64,000 nt of DNA from assembly GCF_030582395.1 (NCBI RefSeq), contig NZ_CP104381.1, positions 1,674,001 to 1,738,000 on the forward strand, given 5' to 3'. Source of the stretch: Ralstonia pickettii (GTDB taxonomy: Bacteria > Pseudomonadota > Gammaproteobacteria > Burkholderiales > Burkholderiaceae). The notes under the pieces were generated by a model, which had not been told where the DNA came from, did not search any database, and worked only from the letters and a program-made list of their open reading frames with translations. This document shows, piece by piece, positions 18,638 to 27,174 of this stretch. Position 1 is the stretch's first letter; each line of letters opens with the position of its first letter. The position numbers and the translations under genes were made by a program.

Positions 18638-19360
18638 ATGGAAAATTCCGGTCAAAAGATTCTCGTCGTCGACGACGACCCCCGCCTGCGCGACCTGCTG
18701 CGCCGTTACCTGGGGGAACAGGGCTTCACCGTGCTGGTGGCGGAAAACGCCACGGCCATGAACAAACTCTGGCTGCGCGAGCGCTTCGACCTGCTCGTGC
18801 TTGACCTGATGATGCCGGGTGAAGACGGCTTGTCGATCTGCCGTCGCCTGCGCGGCGCAAATGATCAAACGCCCATCATCATGCTTACCGCCAAGGGCGA
18901 AGACGTCGACCGCATTGTCGGCCTTGAAATGGGCGCGGACGATTACCTTCCCAAGCCTTTCAACCCCCGCGAACTGATCGCGCGCATCCACGCCGTGCTG
19001 CGCCGCCGCGGCCCCGCCGAAATCCCGGGTGCGCCGTCCGAGACGCCGGAAACGTTCGCCTTTGGCGATTTCGTCCTCAACCTGGCCACGCGCACGCTCA
19101 AGAAAAACGACGAAGAGATCACCCTCACGACGGGTGAATTCTCCGTGCTCAAGGTGTTTGCACGCCATCCGCGCCAACCCCTATCGCGCGAAAAGCTGAT
19201 GGAAATGGCGCGCGGCCGCGAATACGAAGTGTTCGACCGCAGCCTTGATGTGCAGATTTCGCGCCTGCGCAAGCTGATCGAACCGGACGCCAGCAACCCG
19301 CGCTTCATCCAGACCGTGTGGGGCCTGGGCTACGTGTTCATTCCCGACGGCGCCAAGTAA
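18638..19360 (+). CDS. ompR: OmpR-family response regulator (OmpR/RisA type)
   Basis: A 240-residue two-component regulator. The receiver domain has the acidic pocket (D12-D14), the phosphorylation site D56 in VLDLMMPGEDG, and conserved K106 in DDYLPKPFNP. The C-terminal winged helix (about 140-235) includes LTTGEFSVLKVFARHPRQPLSREKL and RSLDVQISRLRKLIE. The receiver sequence is of the beta-proteobacterial OmpR/RisA type, linked in relatives to osmolarity and virulence control. It is followed after 33 bp by its histidine kinase. Confidence 0.92.
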   Translation: MENSGQKILVVDDDPRLRDLLRRYLGEQGFTVLVAENATAMNKLWLRERFDLLVLDLMMPGEDGLSICRRLRGANDQTPIIMLTAKGEDVDRIVGLEMGADDYLPKPFNPRELIARIHAVLRRRGPAEIPGAPSETPETFAFGDFVLNLATRTLKKNDEEITLTTGEFSVLKVFARHPRQPLSREKLMEMARGREYEVFDRSLDVQISRLRKLIEPDASNPRFIQTVWGLGYVFIPDGAK

Positions 19361-19393
19361 GCGCCCGAGCAACCTTTCTCTTCCGCATCCGAC

Positions 19394-20755
19394 TTGCGCA
19401 TCCCGCGTCCGGCCGCGTTACGGCGTCTGCTGATCAGTGTGTTTGGCTCGCTGTTCTGGCGAACCTTCATGCTGATCGCATTGCTGATCGCGATCTCTCT
19501 GGGCGTATGGTTCCAGAGCTTCCGTATTTTCGAACGCGAGCCGCGCGCCCAGCAGATCGCCATGCAGGTCGTCAGCGTGGTCAAGCTCACGCGCGCGGCG
19601 CTGCTGTATTCCGATCCGTCACGACGCCGCTTCCTGCTGCTCGATCTCGTGCAGAACGAGGGCATCAAGGTCTACCCGCGCGAGAAGGAAGACGAATATC
19701 GCGAGCCGCACACCAACCCGTACCTGACGCAGCTTGTCCAAAAGGAAATCCGCAACCGGCTCGGTGCCGACGCGGTGATCGCCACGGCCGTCAACGACAT
19801 CCCGGGCGTGTGGGTCAGCTTCCAGATCGAGGGCGACGACTACTGGGTCGCCATCAGTCCGGACCGTTTCGAACACGTGCCTGGTTTGCAATGGCTGTGG
19901 TGGTCGATGGCGGCGCTGGTGTTGTCGGTGCTGGGCGCGGCGTTCATTACGTCACGCGTGAACCAGCCGCTCAAGCGCTTGGCCGACACGGCGCGCGCCA
20001 TCAGCGCCGGAGAGGACCCGAAGGCATTGCCCGAAGGCGGCGGCACCGAAGTGGCGCAGGCAAATCACAGCTTCAACCAGATGGTGCGCGACCTCAAGCA
20101 GCTTGAGGCCGACCGCGCCGTCATGCTGGCCGGCATCTCGCATGACCTGCGCACGCCGCTCACACGTCTGCGCCTGGAAACCGAGATGAGCCCCGTCGAC
20201 GAACAGACGCGCGAACTGATGGTGGCCGACATCGAGCAGATGGACGCGATCATCGGCCAGTTCCTCGACTACGCGCGCCCCAGCGGCGAGATGCTCGAAG
20301 ACGTCGACCTGACCGAACTCGTGCGCGACACGGCGCCCGTCTACTCCGCACACGACGACATCGACCTCACGCTCAAACTCGCGCCCGAGGCCATCGCCCG
20401 CTGCAACCGCATGGAAACGCAGCGCATTCTCGACAACCTGATCGAAAACGCACGGCGCTACGGCAAGACGCCGGGCACGAACCGCGCCGAGATTACCGTC
20501 AGCACATTCCTGCAAGGCAACGAGGTTGTGTTGTGCGTGGCAGATCGGGGCGCGGGTGTGCCGACGGATCAGCTTGCCTTACTCACCCGGCCGTTCTACC
20601 GCCTTGAATCGGCACGCAGCGAAGCCAAGGGCGCCGGGCTGGGCATGTCGATCGTCAATCGCATCCTGCAGCGCAGCGGCGGCCGCCTCGTGCTTGAGAA
20701 CCGCACACCGCCCGAAACGGGGCTGCTCGTCAGCGCCTGTTACGCGCGTGCCTGA
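19394..20755 (+). CDS. sensor histidine kinase (EnvZ/RisS type)
   Basis: A 453-residue membrane kinase partner of the upstream regulator. TM1 (about 22-40), a periplasmic sensor of about 125 residues, TM2 (about 167-186), a HAMP domain, then the dimerisation domain with phospho-acceptor His250 in AGISHDLRTPLTRLRLE. The ATPase domain shows an N box (ILDNLIENARRYG), a G1 box (VADRGAGVP) and a G2 box (AKGAGLGMSIV). The likely start is a TTG at 19394, since no ATG or GTG lies upstream in frame before the ompR stop; a later ATG near 19469 would cut into TM1. Product and pairing are firm, the start is tentative. Confidence 0.9.
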   Translation: MRIPRPAALRRLLISVFGSLFWRTFMLIALLIAISLGVWFQSFRIFEREPRAQQIAMQVVSVVKLTRAALLYSDPSRRRFLLLDLVQNEGIKVYPREKEDEYREPHTNPYLTQLVQKEIRNRLGADAVIATAVNDIPGVWVSFQIEGDDYWVAISPDRFEHVPGLQWLWWSMAALVLSVLGAAFITSRVNQPLKRLADTARAISAGEDPKALPEGGGTEVAQANHSFNQMVRDLKQLEADRAVMLAGISHDLRTPLTRLRLETEMSPVDEQTRELMVADIEQMDAIIGQFLDYARPSGEMLEDVDLTELVRDTAPVYSAHDDIDLTLKLAPEAIARCNRMETQRILDNLIENARRYGKTPGTNRAEITVSTFLQGNEVVLCVADRGAGVPTDQLALLTRPFYRLESARSEAKGAGLGMSIVNRILQRSGGRLVLENRTPPETGLLVSACYARA

Positions 20756-20865
20756 TTCGGCACACCGCGCGGCACCTACTTCCGGGCACACCCCCTGCTT
20801 CCCAACACTGTCATGCGCCGCCGATAACGTGTGGCGGCAGGCAGCGCTATGGCTCGCGTTGAGAA

Positions 20866-20887
20866 TTTCAATTGGCCGGTTTTGAAA
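20866..20887. promoter_or_regulatory. inverted repeat upstream of ahpC
   Basis: TTTCAA at 20866-20871 and TTGAAA at 20882-20887 form a perfect 6-bp inverted repeat with a 10-bp spacer, about 150 bp upstream of the ahpC start. It could be a regulator site (OxyR would be the obvious candidate), but it does not match the classical OxyR pattern well. Confidence 0.3.
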
Positions 20888-21039
20888 TCATCGCCAATAC
20901 TCCAGCCGCCAGGCTGTGCGCCTGCGCGTTCTTCGTCTCCGTCCGTTTACCGCGTCGAACCCGGACGGCCGGTGAGCGTGTGTCTGCAAGTCCCCGTCTG
21001 GGTTCCGTACCCGTTGCCACACAACTCCAGGAGAAGCTC

Positions 21040-21588
21040 ATGAAGACCATTGGTGACAAGCTCGAACCGTTCAAGGTCGTCGGCGTCAAGCCCGGGTTCA
21101 ACAATCACGAAGAGAACGGCGAGTCGGCGTTCGAAGACATCACCGAAACCTCGTTCCCGGGCAAATGGAAAGTCATCTTCTTCTATCCGAAGGACTTCAC
21201 CTTTGTCTGCCCGACCGAAATCGTCGCCTTCGCCAAACTGAACGACGACTTTGCCGACCGCGACACGATCGTGCTTGGTGGCTCGACCGACAATGAATTT
21301 GTCAAGCTCGCATGGCGCCGCGAGCACAAAGACCTGAACAAGCTCAACCAGTGGTCGTTTGCAGACTCGACGGGTGCCTTGGTCGACCAGCTTGGCGTAC
21401 GCGAGCATGAGGCTGGCGTTGCGTTGCGCGCCACCTTCATCGTCGACCCGGACAATGTCATCCAGCACGTGTCGGTCAACAACCTGAACGTGGGCCGTAA
21501 TCCGGACGAAGTGCTGCGCATTCTCGACGGCCTGCAGACGGACGAACTGTGCCCTTGCAACCGCGCAGTCGGCGGCTCGACGCTCTAA
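21040..21588 (+). CDS. ahpC: alkyl hydroperoxide reductase AhpC (peroxiredoxin)
   Basis: A 182-residue peroxiredoxin reducing organic peroxides. Peroxidatic Cys57 lies in DFTFVCPTEIVAF, and the C-terminal LCPCNRAVGGSTL carries the extra Cys pair (171, 173) typical of AhpC enzymes that use AhpD instead of AhpF. The ATG at 21040 follows CAGGAGAA; the frame is open upstream but without similarity. About 280 bp of noncoding DNA upstream provides the promoter. A hairpin terminator separates it from ahpD. Confidence 0.96.
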   Translation: MKTIGDKLEPFKVVGVKPGFNNHEENGESAFEDITETSFPGKWKVIFFYPKDFTFVCPTEIVAFAKLNDDFADRDTIVLGGSTDNEFVKLAWRREHKDLNKLNQWSFADSTGALVDQLGVREHEAGVALRATFIVDPDNVIQHVSVNNLNVGRNPDEVLRILDGLQTDELCPCNRAVGGSTL

Positions 21589-21614
21589 CGGCCACGCAGC
21601 ACACTCCAAAGCTG

Positions 21615-21643
21615 AAGCCCGCCCCTGCGCGGGCTTTCTTTTC
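21615..21643 (+). terminator. hairpin terminator between ahpC and ahpD
   Basis: AGCCCGC (21616-21622) pairs with GCGGGCT (21629-21635), followed by TTCTTTT. It lies just after ahpC and before ahpD on the same strand, so it should reduce ahpD transcription relative to ahpC. Confidence 0.8.
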
Positions 21644-21667
21644 AGTGCGCGCTGATGGGAGACAACA

Positions 21668-22189
21668 ATGGAATTTTTGCAGACGCTCAAAGGCCGGATT
21701 CCCGACTACGCCAAAGACATCCGCCTGAACCTGGACGGCACGATCGCGCGGTCGTCGCTGGAGGGCAATGACGCCGTGGGCGTCGCGTTGGCGGCCGCCT
21801 TTGCCACGAAGTGCAAAGTGCTGACCGATGCCATCCGCAATGCCGGGGTCCTATCGCCCGAGGAGGTGAACGGCGCGCTGACCGCCGCCGCCCTCATGGG
21901 CATGAATAACGTCTGGTATCCGTACGTCGAGATGGCCGACGATTCCGACCTCGCGCAGCAGAAAGCGGAGTTGCGCATGAACGCCTACGCCAACAATGGC
22001 GGCGTCGACAAGCGCCGGTTCGAGATGTACGCCCTCGCCGCGTCCATCATCGGCAAATGCCATTTCTGCATCAAATCGCACTACGACTTGCTGAAGAATC
22101 ATCAGGGCATGAGCGCGCAGCAATTGCGCGATGTGGGTCGTATCGCGGCTGTGATCAACGCGGTGGCGCAGGTCATCGCGGCCGAATAG
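21668..22189 (+). CDS. ahpD: alkyl hydroperoxide reductase AhpD
   Basis: A 173-residue AhpD, the thiol adaptor that re-reduces AhpC (with lipoamide in the mycobacterial system). The catalytic CxxC motif with its downstream His is clear: GKCHFCIKSHYD (C131, C134, H138). Length and start MEFLQTLKGRIPDYAKDIRL fit the family, and the ATG is preceded by GGGAGA. It follows ahpC after about 80 bp containing a terminator. Confidence 0.95.
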   Translation: MEFLQTLKGRIPDYAKDIRLNLDGTIARSSLEGNDAVGVALAAAFATKCKVLTDAIRNAGVLSPEEVNGALTAAALMGMNNVWYPYVEMADDSDLAQQKAELRMNAYANNGGVDKRRFEMYALAASIIGKCHFCIKSHYDLLKNHQGMSAQQLRDVGRIAAVINAVAQVIAAE

Positions 22190-22211
22190 TCGCGTCGATG
22201 GCACAAACAAA

Positions 22212-22246
22212 AAACGGCAGCCCGGACTGCTCCGTCGCTGCCGTTT
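22212..22246. terminator. bidirectional terminator between ahpD and ispF
   Basis: AAACGGCAG (22212-22220) pairs with CTGCCGTTT (22238-22246), with an A run before and T run after, so it can serve ahpD (plus) and ispF (minus), which converge here. Confidence 0.8.
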
Positions 22247-22271
22247 GCCTTGCCGTGATGGCGACGCGAAC

Positions 22272-22778
22272 TCAGTCCTGCTCGGCGGCTTCTGCGCGAT
22301 AGATCAACACCACCGCCTGCGCAACGATGCCTTCCTCCTTGCCTTCGAAGCCGAGCTTCTCATTCGTCTTGGCCTTGACGTTGCAACGCTCGGGCGCAAT
22401 GCCCAAGTCTTCGGCAAGGTTCGCCACCATGCCCGGCACGTGCGGCGCGAGCTTCGGCTTCTGCGCGATGACGGTCGCGTCGACATTACCGACCGCGTAG
22501 CCGGCCTTGTGCACGCGGCGCACGGCTTCGCGCAGCAGCATGCGGCTGTCGGCGCCGGCAAACGCCGGATCTGTGTCGGGAAAATGCCGGCCGATGTCGC
22601 CCAGCCCGGCGGCGCCGAACAGCGCGTCGGTAATCGCGTGCAGCAGCGCGTCTGCATCGGAGTGACCGAGCAGGCCACGGGTGTGCGGAATCTCCACGCC
22701 GCCGAGAATCAGCTTGCGGCCCTCCACCAGCGCGTGCACGTCGTAACCTTGGCCAATGCGGATGTCCATCCAGTTCAT
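22272..22778 (-). CDS. ispF: 2-C-methyl-D-erythritol 2,4-cyclodiphosphate synthase
   Basis: IspF is the fifth enzyme of the MEP isoprenoid pathway. The 168-residue product has the family signature [13 protein letters not shown] (metal ligands D and H), [29 protein letters not shown] and [12 protein letters not shown] near the end. The first ATG overlaps the ispD stop as ATGA; a second ATG three codons later is equally conserved. Translational coupling with ispD fits their consecutive roles. Confidence 0.96.
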   Translation of the reverse strand: MNWMDIRIGQGYDVHALVEGRKLILGGVEIPHTRGLLGHSDADALLHAITDALFGAAGLGDIGRHFPDTDPAFAGADSRMLLREAVRRVHKAGYAVGNVDATVIAQKPKLAPHVPGMVANLAEDLGIAPERCNVKAKTNEKLGFEGKEEGIVAQAVVLIYRAEAAEQD

Positions 22779-23533
22779 GCTTGCGATGCCTCGTCGGGTG
22801 GTGCGCTCTGCGCGAGGATGGCCTCGGCGAGCGCGAAATCATCGGGATACGTCACTTTGAAGTTGCGCAATGCCCCCGGCACAAGCAGCGGCGGGTGACC
22901 GGCAGCTTCAATCGCGCTGGCTTCATCGGTGACGATGCGATGTTGCAGCAGCGCTTCCCGCAAGGCGCGCTCCAGCAGCCCGAGTGGAAACATCTGCGGC
23001 GTCTGCGCTTGCCACAGGCCGTCGCGCGGCACGGTCGCGTCGATGTGCTGGGCTGCATCGGCGCGTTTGAGCGTGTCGGCCACGGGCAGCGCAAGGATGC
23101 CCCCCGCAGCTTGCGTGCCTTCGGCCTCCACCGCCGCGACCAAACGCGCGATCAGTCCCGGCGTCAGGCCCGGGCGCGCCGCGTCATGCACGAGCACCCA
23201 GTCGTCATCGTGTGCGCCGAGGCCGCGCAATGCCGCCAACCCGTGCGTAACGGATGCATGGCGCGAATCGCCACCGCAATCGACCTCCACCAGCCTCGCT
23301 GCGTTAAAACCCGCGTCGGGAAAGCGTTGCACGAGCGGCTGTGCGCCGGGTGTCGTCACCACCAGCACAGAGTCGATTTCGGGGCTGGCCAGGAATGCCT
23401 GTGCCGTGTGCCACAGCATCGGCCACCCGGCAATTACCTGGTATTGCTTGGGCAGATCGCCGCCGGCGCGCGAGCCGGTGCCGGCCGAGGGAATCAGCGC
23501 AAAACGGCGTCGGCCAGGGTGGGAAATCGACAT
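22775..23533 (-). CDS. ispD: 2-C-methyl-D-erythritol 4-phosphate cytidylyltransferase
   Basis: IspD transfers CMP to methylerythritol phosphate in the MEP pathway. The 252-residue product shows the nucleotide-binding start [22 protein letters not shown], the [12 protein letters not shown] motif and the C-terminal [12 protein letters not shown] and [15 protein letters not shown]. The start is the ATG at 23533 ([10 protein letters not shown]); the frame is open to 23647 but the extension has no similarity. It is divergent from mfd. Confidence 0.95.
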   Translation of the reverse strand: MSISHPGRRRFALIPSAGTGSRAGGDLPKQYQVIAGWPMLWHTAQAFLASPEIDSVLVVTTPGAQPLVQRFPDAGFNAARLVEVDCGGDSRHASVTHGLAALRGLGAHDDDWVLVHDAARPGLTPGLIARLVAAVEAEGTQAAGGILALPVADTLKRADAAQHIDATVPRDGLWQAQTPQMFPLGLLERALREALLQHRIVTDEASAIEAAGHPPLLVPGALRNFKVTYPDDFALAEAILAQSAPPDEASQA

Positions 23534-23610
23534 GACAGGCGGGAAAGTGAACGTGGGCGCAGCGTTTGCGTGGGTTTTGCCTCGCCCAAGCGCGCGGCTG
23601 GCGCGGATTT

Positions 23611-23616
23611 TATAAT
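23611..23616 (+). promoter_or_regulatory. putative -10 element for mfd
   Basis: TATAAT on the plus strand about 95 bp upstream of the mfd ATG, in an otherwise GC-rich region. No convincing -35 lies 17 bp upstream. If used, transcription would begin just before the hairpin at 23629-23666. Confidence 0.4.
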
Positions 23617-23628
23617 AGCGGTCTGCGT

Positions 23629-23666
23629 CACGACACCCCGCCTGCACATGCCGGCGGGGTGTCGTG
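23629..23666. repeat. perfect 14-bp inverted repeat between ispD and mfd
   Basis: CACGACACCCCGCC (23629-23642) and GGCGGGGTGTCGTG (23653-23666) are exact reverse complements with a 10-nt loop. The plus-strand sequence continues CTTTG, so it resembles a weak terminator or leader hairpin in front of mfd. It lies between divergent genes, so it does not terminate a known upstream plus-strand gene. Confidence 0.75.
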
Positions 23667-23705
23667 CTTTGTCTTGCAGTCGTGCCCTACACAACCTCAC
23701 GCCTC

Positions 23706-26700
23706 ATGTCCGATTTTTCGCTCTCCGCCCTGCCCGCCGTCAAACCGGGCTCGCGCTTCGTCTTCAGTGGCCTGCAGGGTGCGGCAGATGCCCTGCTGCT
23801 GGCGCGTTACCTCGAGCAGCATCGCGCCACCGTGCCGATGCTGGCGGTGGTCTGCGCCAATGCCGTCGATGCCCAGCGCCTGGCGGAGGAGCTACGCTGG
23901 TTTGCCCCGCAGGCACGCGTGAAGCTGCTGCCGGACTGGGAAACGCTGCCGTACGACAATTTCTCGCCGCACCAGGATCTGATCTCCGAACGGCTGGCGA
24001 CGCTGCATGACCTGCAGAACGGTGCGTGCGACATCCTGCTCGTACCGGCTTCCACGGCGCTGCAACGCGTGGCGCCGCCATCGTTCCTGGCTGCCTACAC
24101 GTTCTTCTTCAAGAAGGGCGAAAAGCTGGACGAGGCTGCGCTGAAAGCGCAATTTACCCTGGCCGGCTACGAGCACGTCAGCGCCGTGATGCGCCCGGGC
24201 GAATATTCCGTGCGCGGCGGCCTGATCGACTTGTTCCCGATGGGCTCGCCGCTGCCATACCGGCTTGACCTGTTTGGCGACGAAATTGAGACCATCCGTT
24301 CGTTCGACCCGGACACGCAGCGCAGCCTCTACCCGGTGAACGAAGTCCGCCTGCTGCCGGGCCGCGAGTTTCCGATGGACGAGGCGTCGCGCACCGCCTT
24401 CCGCGGTCGCTGGCGCGAGGTGTTCGAAGGTGACCCGACGCGCTCGCCAATCTACAAGGACATCGGCAACGGCGTGCCGAGCGCCGGCATCGAGTATTAC
24501 CTGCCGCTGTTCTTTGAAGAGACCGCGACGCTGTTCGACTACCTGCCGGGCGCCACACACCTTGCCTTCGTCGGCGACATCGAAGGCGCGGTGCGACGCT
24601 TCTGGGCCGACACCACGCAGCGCTACAACTTCATGCGACACGACCGCGAGCGGCCGCTGCTGCAGCCGTCGGCGCTGTATCTGGACGAAGAGGCGTTCTT
24701 CGTCGCTGCCAAGCCGCACGCGCGTCTGGTGTTGCGCGCAGAGCCCGGCGATGCACCGCTTTCGCTGCCGTTGCCGAACGTTGCCGTCAACCGCCGCGCA
24801 GAAGACCCGCTGGTCAATCTCGAGTCTTTCCTGATGCGCAGCAATTGCCGCGTGATGATCTGCGCCGAATCCGCAGGCCGTCGCGAAACGCTTGCGCAAA
24901 TGCTGGCCGCCAGCGGCCTGCACCCCGAAGGCGTCGCGGACTTCGCCGACCTGATGAGCGGCGATGCCAAGTTCGTGCTCGGCGTGGCTCCGCTTTACCA
25001 GGGTTTCATCCTCGGCGACGAACGCGTCGCGCTCATCACCGAGACTGAGCTGTACGCGCAAACCGTGCGTCGCGCAGGTCGCCGCAAGCAGGAACAGGCC
25101 ACCGCCGTCGATTCGATGGTGCGCGATCTGGCCGAGTTGAAGATCGGCGACCCGGTGGTGCACAGCGAACACGGCATCGGCCGCTACCAGGGCCTCGTGT
25201 CGATCGACATGGGCAATGGCGAGGAAGAGTTCCTGCACCTCGACTACGACAAGGGCAGCAAGCTCTACGTGCCGGTGCATCAGTTGCACGTGATCTCGCG
25301 CTACTCCGGCGCCGACCCGGAAACCGCACCGCTGCATTCGCTCGGCTCCGGCCAATGGGAAAAGGCCAAGCGCAAGGCGGCGCAGCAGATTCGCGATACG
25401 GCCGCCGAGCTTCTGAACCTGTACGCGCGGCGCGCATTGCGCCAGGGGTTCGCGTTCCCGCTCACGCCCGAGGACTACGCCACGTTTGCCGAGAGCTTCG
25501 GCTTTGACGAAACGCCAGACCAAGCCGCCGCCATTGCGGCAGTAATCGCCGACATGACGTCGGGCAAGCCGATGGATCGCCTCGTCTGCGGCGACGTCGG
25601 TTTCGGCAAGACGGAAGTCGCGCTGCGTGCCGCATTTGTTGCGGTGATGGGCGGCAAACAGGTGGCCATCCTGGCCCCGACCACGCTGCTGGCCGAACAG
25701 CATTACCAGACGCTGGTCGACCGCTTTGCAGATTGGCCGGTGCGCATTGCCGAGATTTCGCGTTTCAAGAACAAGAAGGAAATCGACACCGCGATCGAGG
25801 CCATCAACGCCGGCACCATCGACATCGTGATCGGCACGCACAAGCTGCTCTCGCCGGACGTGAAGTTCGACCGCCTGGGGCTCGTCATCATCGACGAGGA
25901 ACACCGCTTTGGAGTGCGCCAGAAAGAAGCGCTCAAGACGCTGCGCGCCGAGGTGGACGTTCTTACGCTCACCGCCACGCCGATCCCACGCACGCTGGGC
26001 ATGGCGCTGGAAGGCCTGCGCGATTTCTCGGTGATCGCCACCGCGCCGCAAAAGCGGCTGGCCATCAAGACGTTCCTGCGCCGCGAGGAAGACGGCGTGC
26101 TGCGCGAGGCCATCCTGCGCGAGTTGAAACGCGGCGGGCAGGTCTACTTCCTGCATAACGAGGTCGAGACCATCGAGAACAAGCGCGCCAAGCTCGAGGA
26201 GCTGATCCCGGAAGCGCGCGTGGTGGTCGCCCACGGCCAGATGCACGAGCGCGAGCTGGAGCGCGTGATGCGCGATTTCGTGGCGCAGCGCGCCAATATC
26301 CTGCTGTGCACGACGATCATCGAGACCGGTATCGACGTGCCGACCGCCAACACGATCCTGATCCACCGCGCCGACAAATTCGGCCTGGCGCAGTTGCACC
26401 AGTTGCGCGGTCGCGTCGGGCGCTCGCACCACCAGGCGTATGCGTACCTGCTCGTGCACGACGTCGACGGCCTCACCAAGCAGGCACAGCGCCGCCTTGA
26501 AGCCATTCAGCAGATGGAAGAACTCGGTGCGGGCTTCTACCTGGCGATGCACGATCTGGAAATACGCGGCGCCGGCGAGGTGCTGGGCGACAAGCAATCG
26601 GGCGAGATTTCGGAGATCGGCTTCCAGCTCTACACCGACATGCTCAACCAGGCGGTGAAGTCGCTCAAGGCCGGCAAGGAACCCGACCTGATGGCGCCGC

Positions 26701-27137
26701 TCGCGGCCACGACCGAGATCAACCTTGGCACGCCGGCCCTGCTGCCGCAAGACTATTGCGGCGACGTGCAGGAACGCCTGTCGCTGTACAAGCGTCTGGC
26801 CAACTGCGAAAGCAGCGAGACGATCGACAATATCCAGGAGGAGCTGATCGACCGTTTCGGCAAGCTGCCGCCGCAGGCGCAATCGCTCATCGAAACGCAC
26901 CGGCTACGCATTGCCGCCGCGCCGCTGGGCATCCGCAAGATCGACACCGGCGCGAACGCCGTCACGCTGCAGTTCATCCCGAACCCGCCTGTCGACGCCA
27001 TCAAGATCATCGATCTCGTGCAGAAGAACCGGCAGATCAAGCTGGCGGGGCAGGATCGCCTGCGCATCGAAAACATTCCGGCCGAATTCGCCGCGCTGAC
27101 GCAGACCATCCGTCATGCCATGCGGCAATTGGCGTGA
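23706..27137 (+). CDS. mfd: transcription-repair coupling factor
   Basis: Mfd removes RNA polymerase stalled at DNA lesions and recruits UvrA. The 1143-residue product has the UvrB-homology region with EWETLPYDNFSPHQDLISERL-like sequence early, the RNA-polymerase interaction domain (HSEHGIGRYQG, about 490-500), and the RecG-like translocase with Walker A GDVGFGKTEVA (about 629-638) and box DEEHRFG (about 729-735). The ATG at 23706 starts MSDFSLSALPAVKPG. A large antisense open frame within it is a GC artefact. argE follows 37 bp downstream. Confidence 0.97.
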   Translation: MSDFSLSALPAVKPGSRFVFSGLQGAADALLLARYLEQHRATVPMLAVVCANAVDAQRLAEELRWFAPQARVKLLPDWETLPYDNFSPHQDLISERLATLHDLQNGACDILLVPASTALQRVAPPSFLAAYTFFFKKGEKLDEAALKAQFTLAGYEHVSAVMRPGEYSVRGGLIDLFPMGSPLPYRLDLFGDEIETIRSFDPDTQRSLYPVNEVRLLPGREFPMDEASRTAFRGRWREVFEGDPTRSPIYKDIGNGVPSAGIEYYLPLFFEETATLFDYLPGATHLAFVGDIEGAVRRFWADTTQRYNFMRHDRERPLLQPSALYLDEEAFFVAAKPHARLVLRAEPGDAPLSLPLPNVAVNRRAEDPLVNLESFLMRSNCRVMICAESAGRRETLAQMLAASGLHPEGVADFADLMSGDAKFVLGVAPLYQGFILGDERVALITETELYAQTVRRAGRRKQEQATAVDSMVRDLAELKIGDPVVHSEHGIGRYQGLVSIDMGNGEEEFLHLDYDKGSKLYVPVHQLHVISRYSGADPETAPLHSLGSGQWEKAKRKAAQQIRDTAAELLNLYARRALRQGFAFPLTPEDYATFAESFGFDETPDQAAAIAAVIADMTSGKPMDRLVCGDVGFGKTEVALRAAFVAVMGGKQVAILAPTTLLAEQHYQTLVDRFADWPVRIAEISRFKNKKEIDTAIEAINAGTIDIVIGTHKLLSPDVKFDRLGLVIIDEEHRFGVRQKEALKTLRAEVDVLTLTATPIPRTLGMALEGLRDFSVIATAPQKRLAIKTFLRREEDGVLREAILRELKRGGQVYFLHNEVETIENKRAKLEELIPEARVVVAHGQMHERELERVMRDFVAQRANILLCTTIIETGIDVPTANTILIHRADKFGLAQLHQLRGRVGRSHHQAYAYLLVHDVDGLTKQAQRRLEAIQQMEELGAGFYLAMHDLEIRGAGEVLGDKQSGEISEIGFQLYTDMLNQAVKSLKAGKEPDLMAPLAATTEINLGTPALLPQDYCGDVQERLSLYKRLANCESSETIDNIQEELIDRFGKLPPQAQSLIETHRLRIAAAPLGIRKIDTGANAVTLQFIPNPPVDAIKIIDLVQKNRQIKLAGQDRLRIENIPAEFAALTQTIRHAMRQLA

Positions 27138-27174
27138 TCCGGTAGCATCCGCCGATCAGAACAAGGACACCATC

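Noticed and set aside
23892..26900. 1002-residue open frame antisense to mfd
   Set aside because: It lies entirely opposite a clear Mfd gene, has no recognisable domain, and its His/Arg/Gln-rich composition is typical of antisense frames in high-GC DNA.
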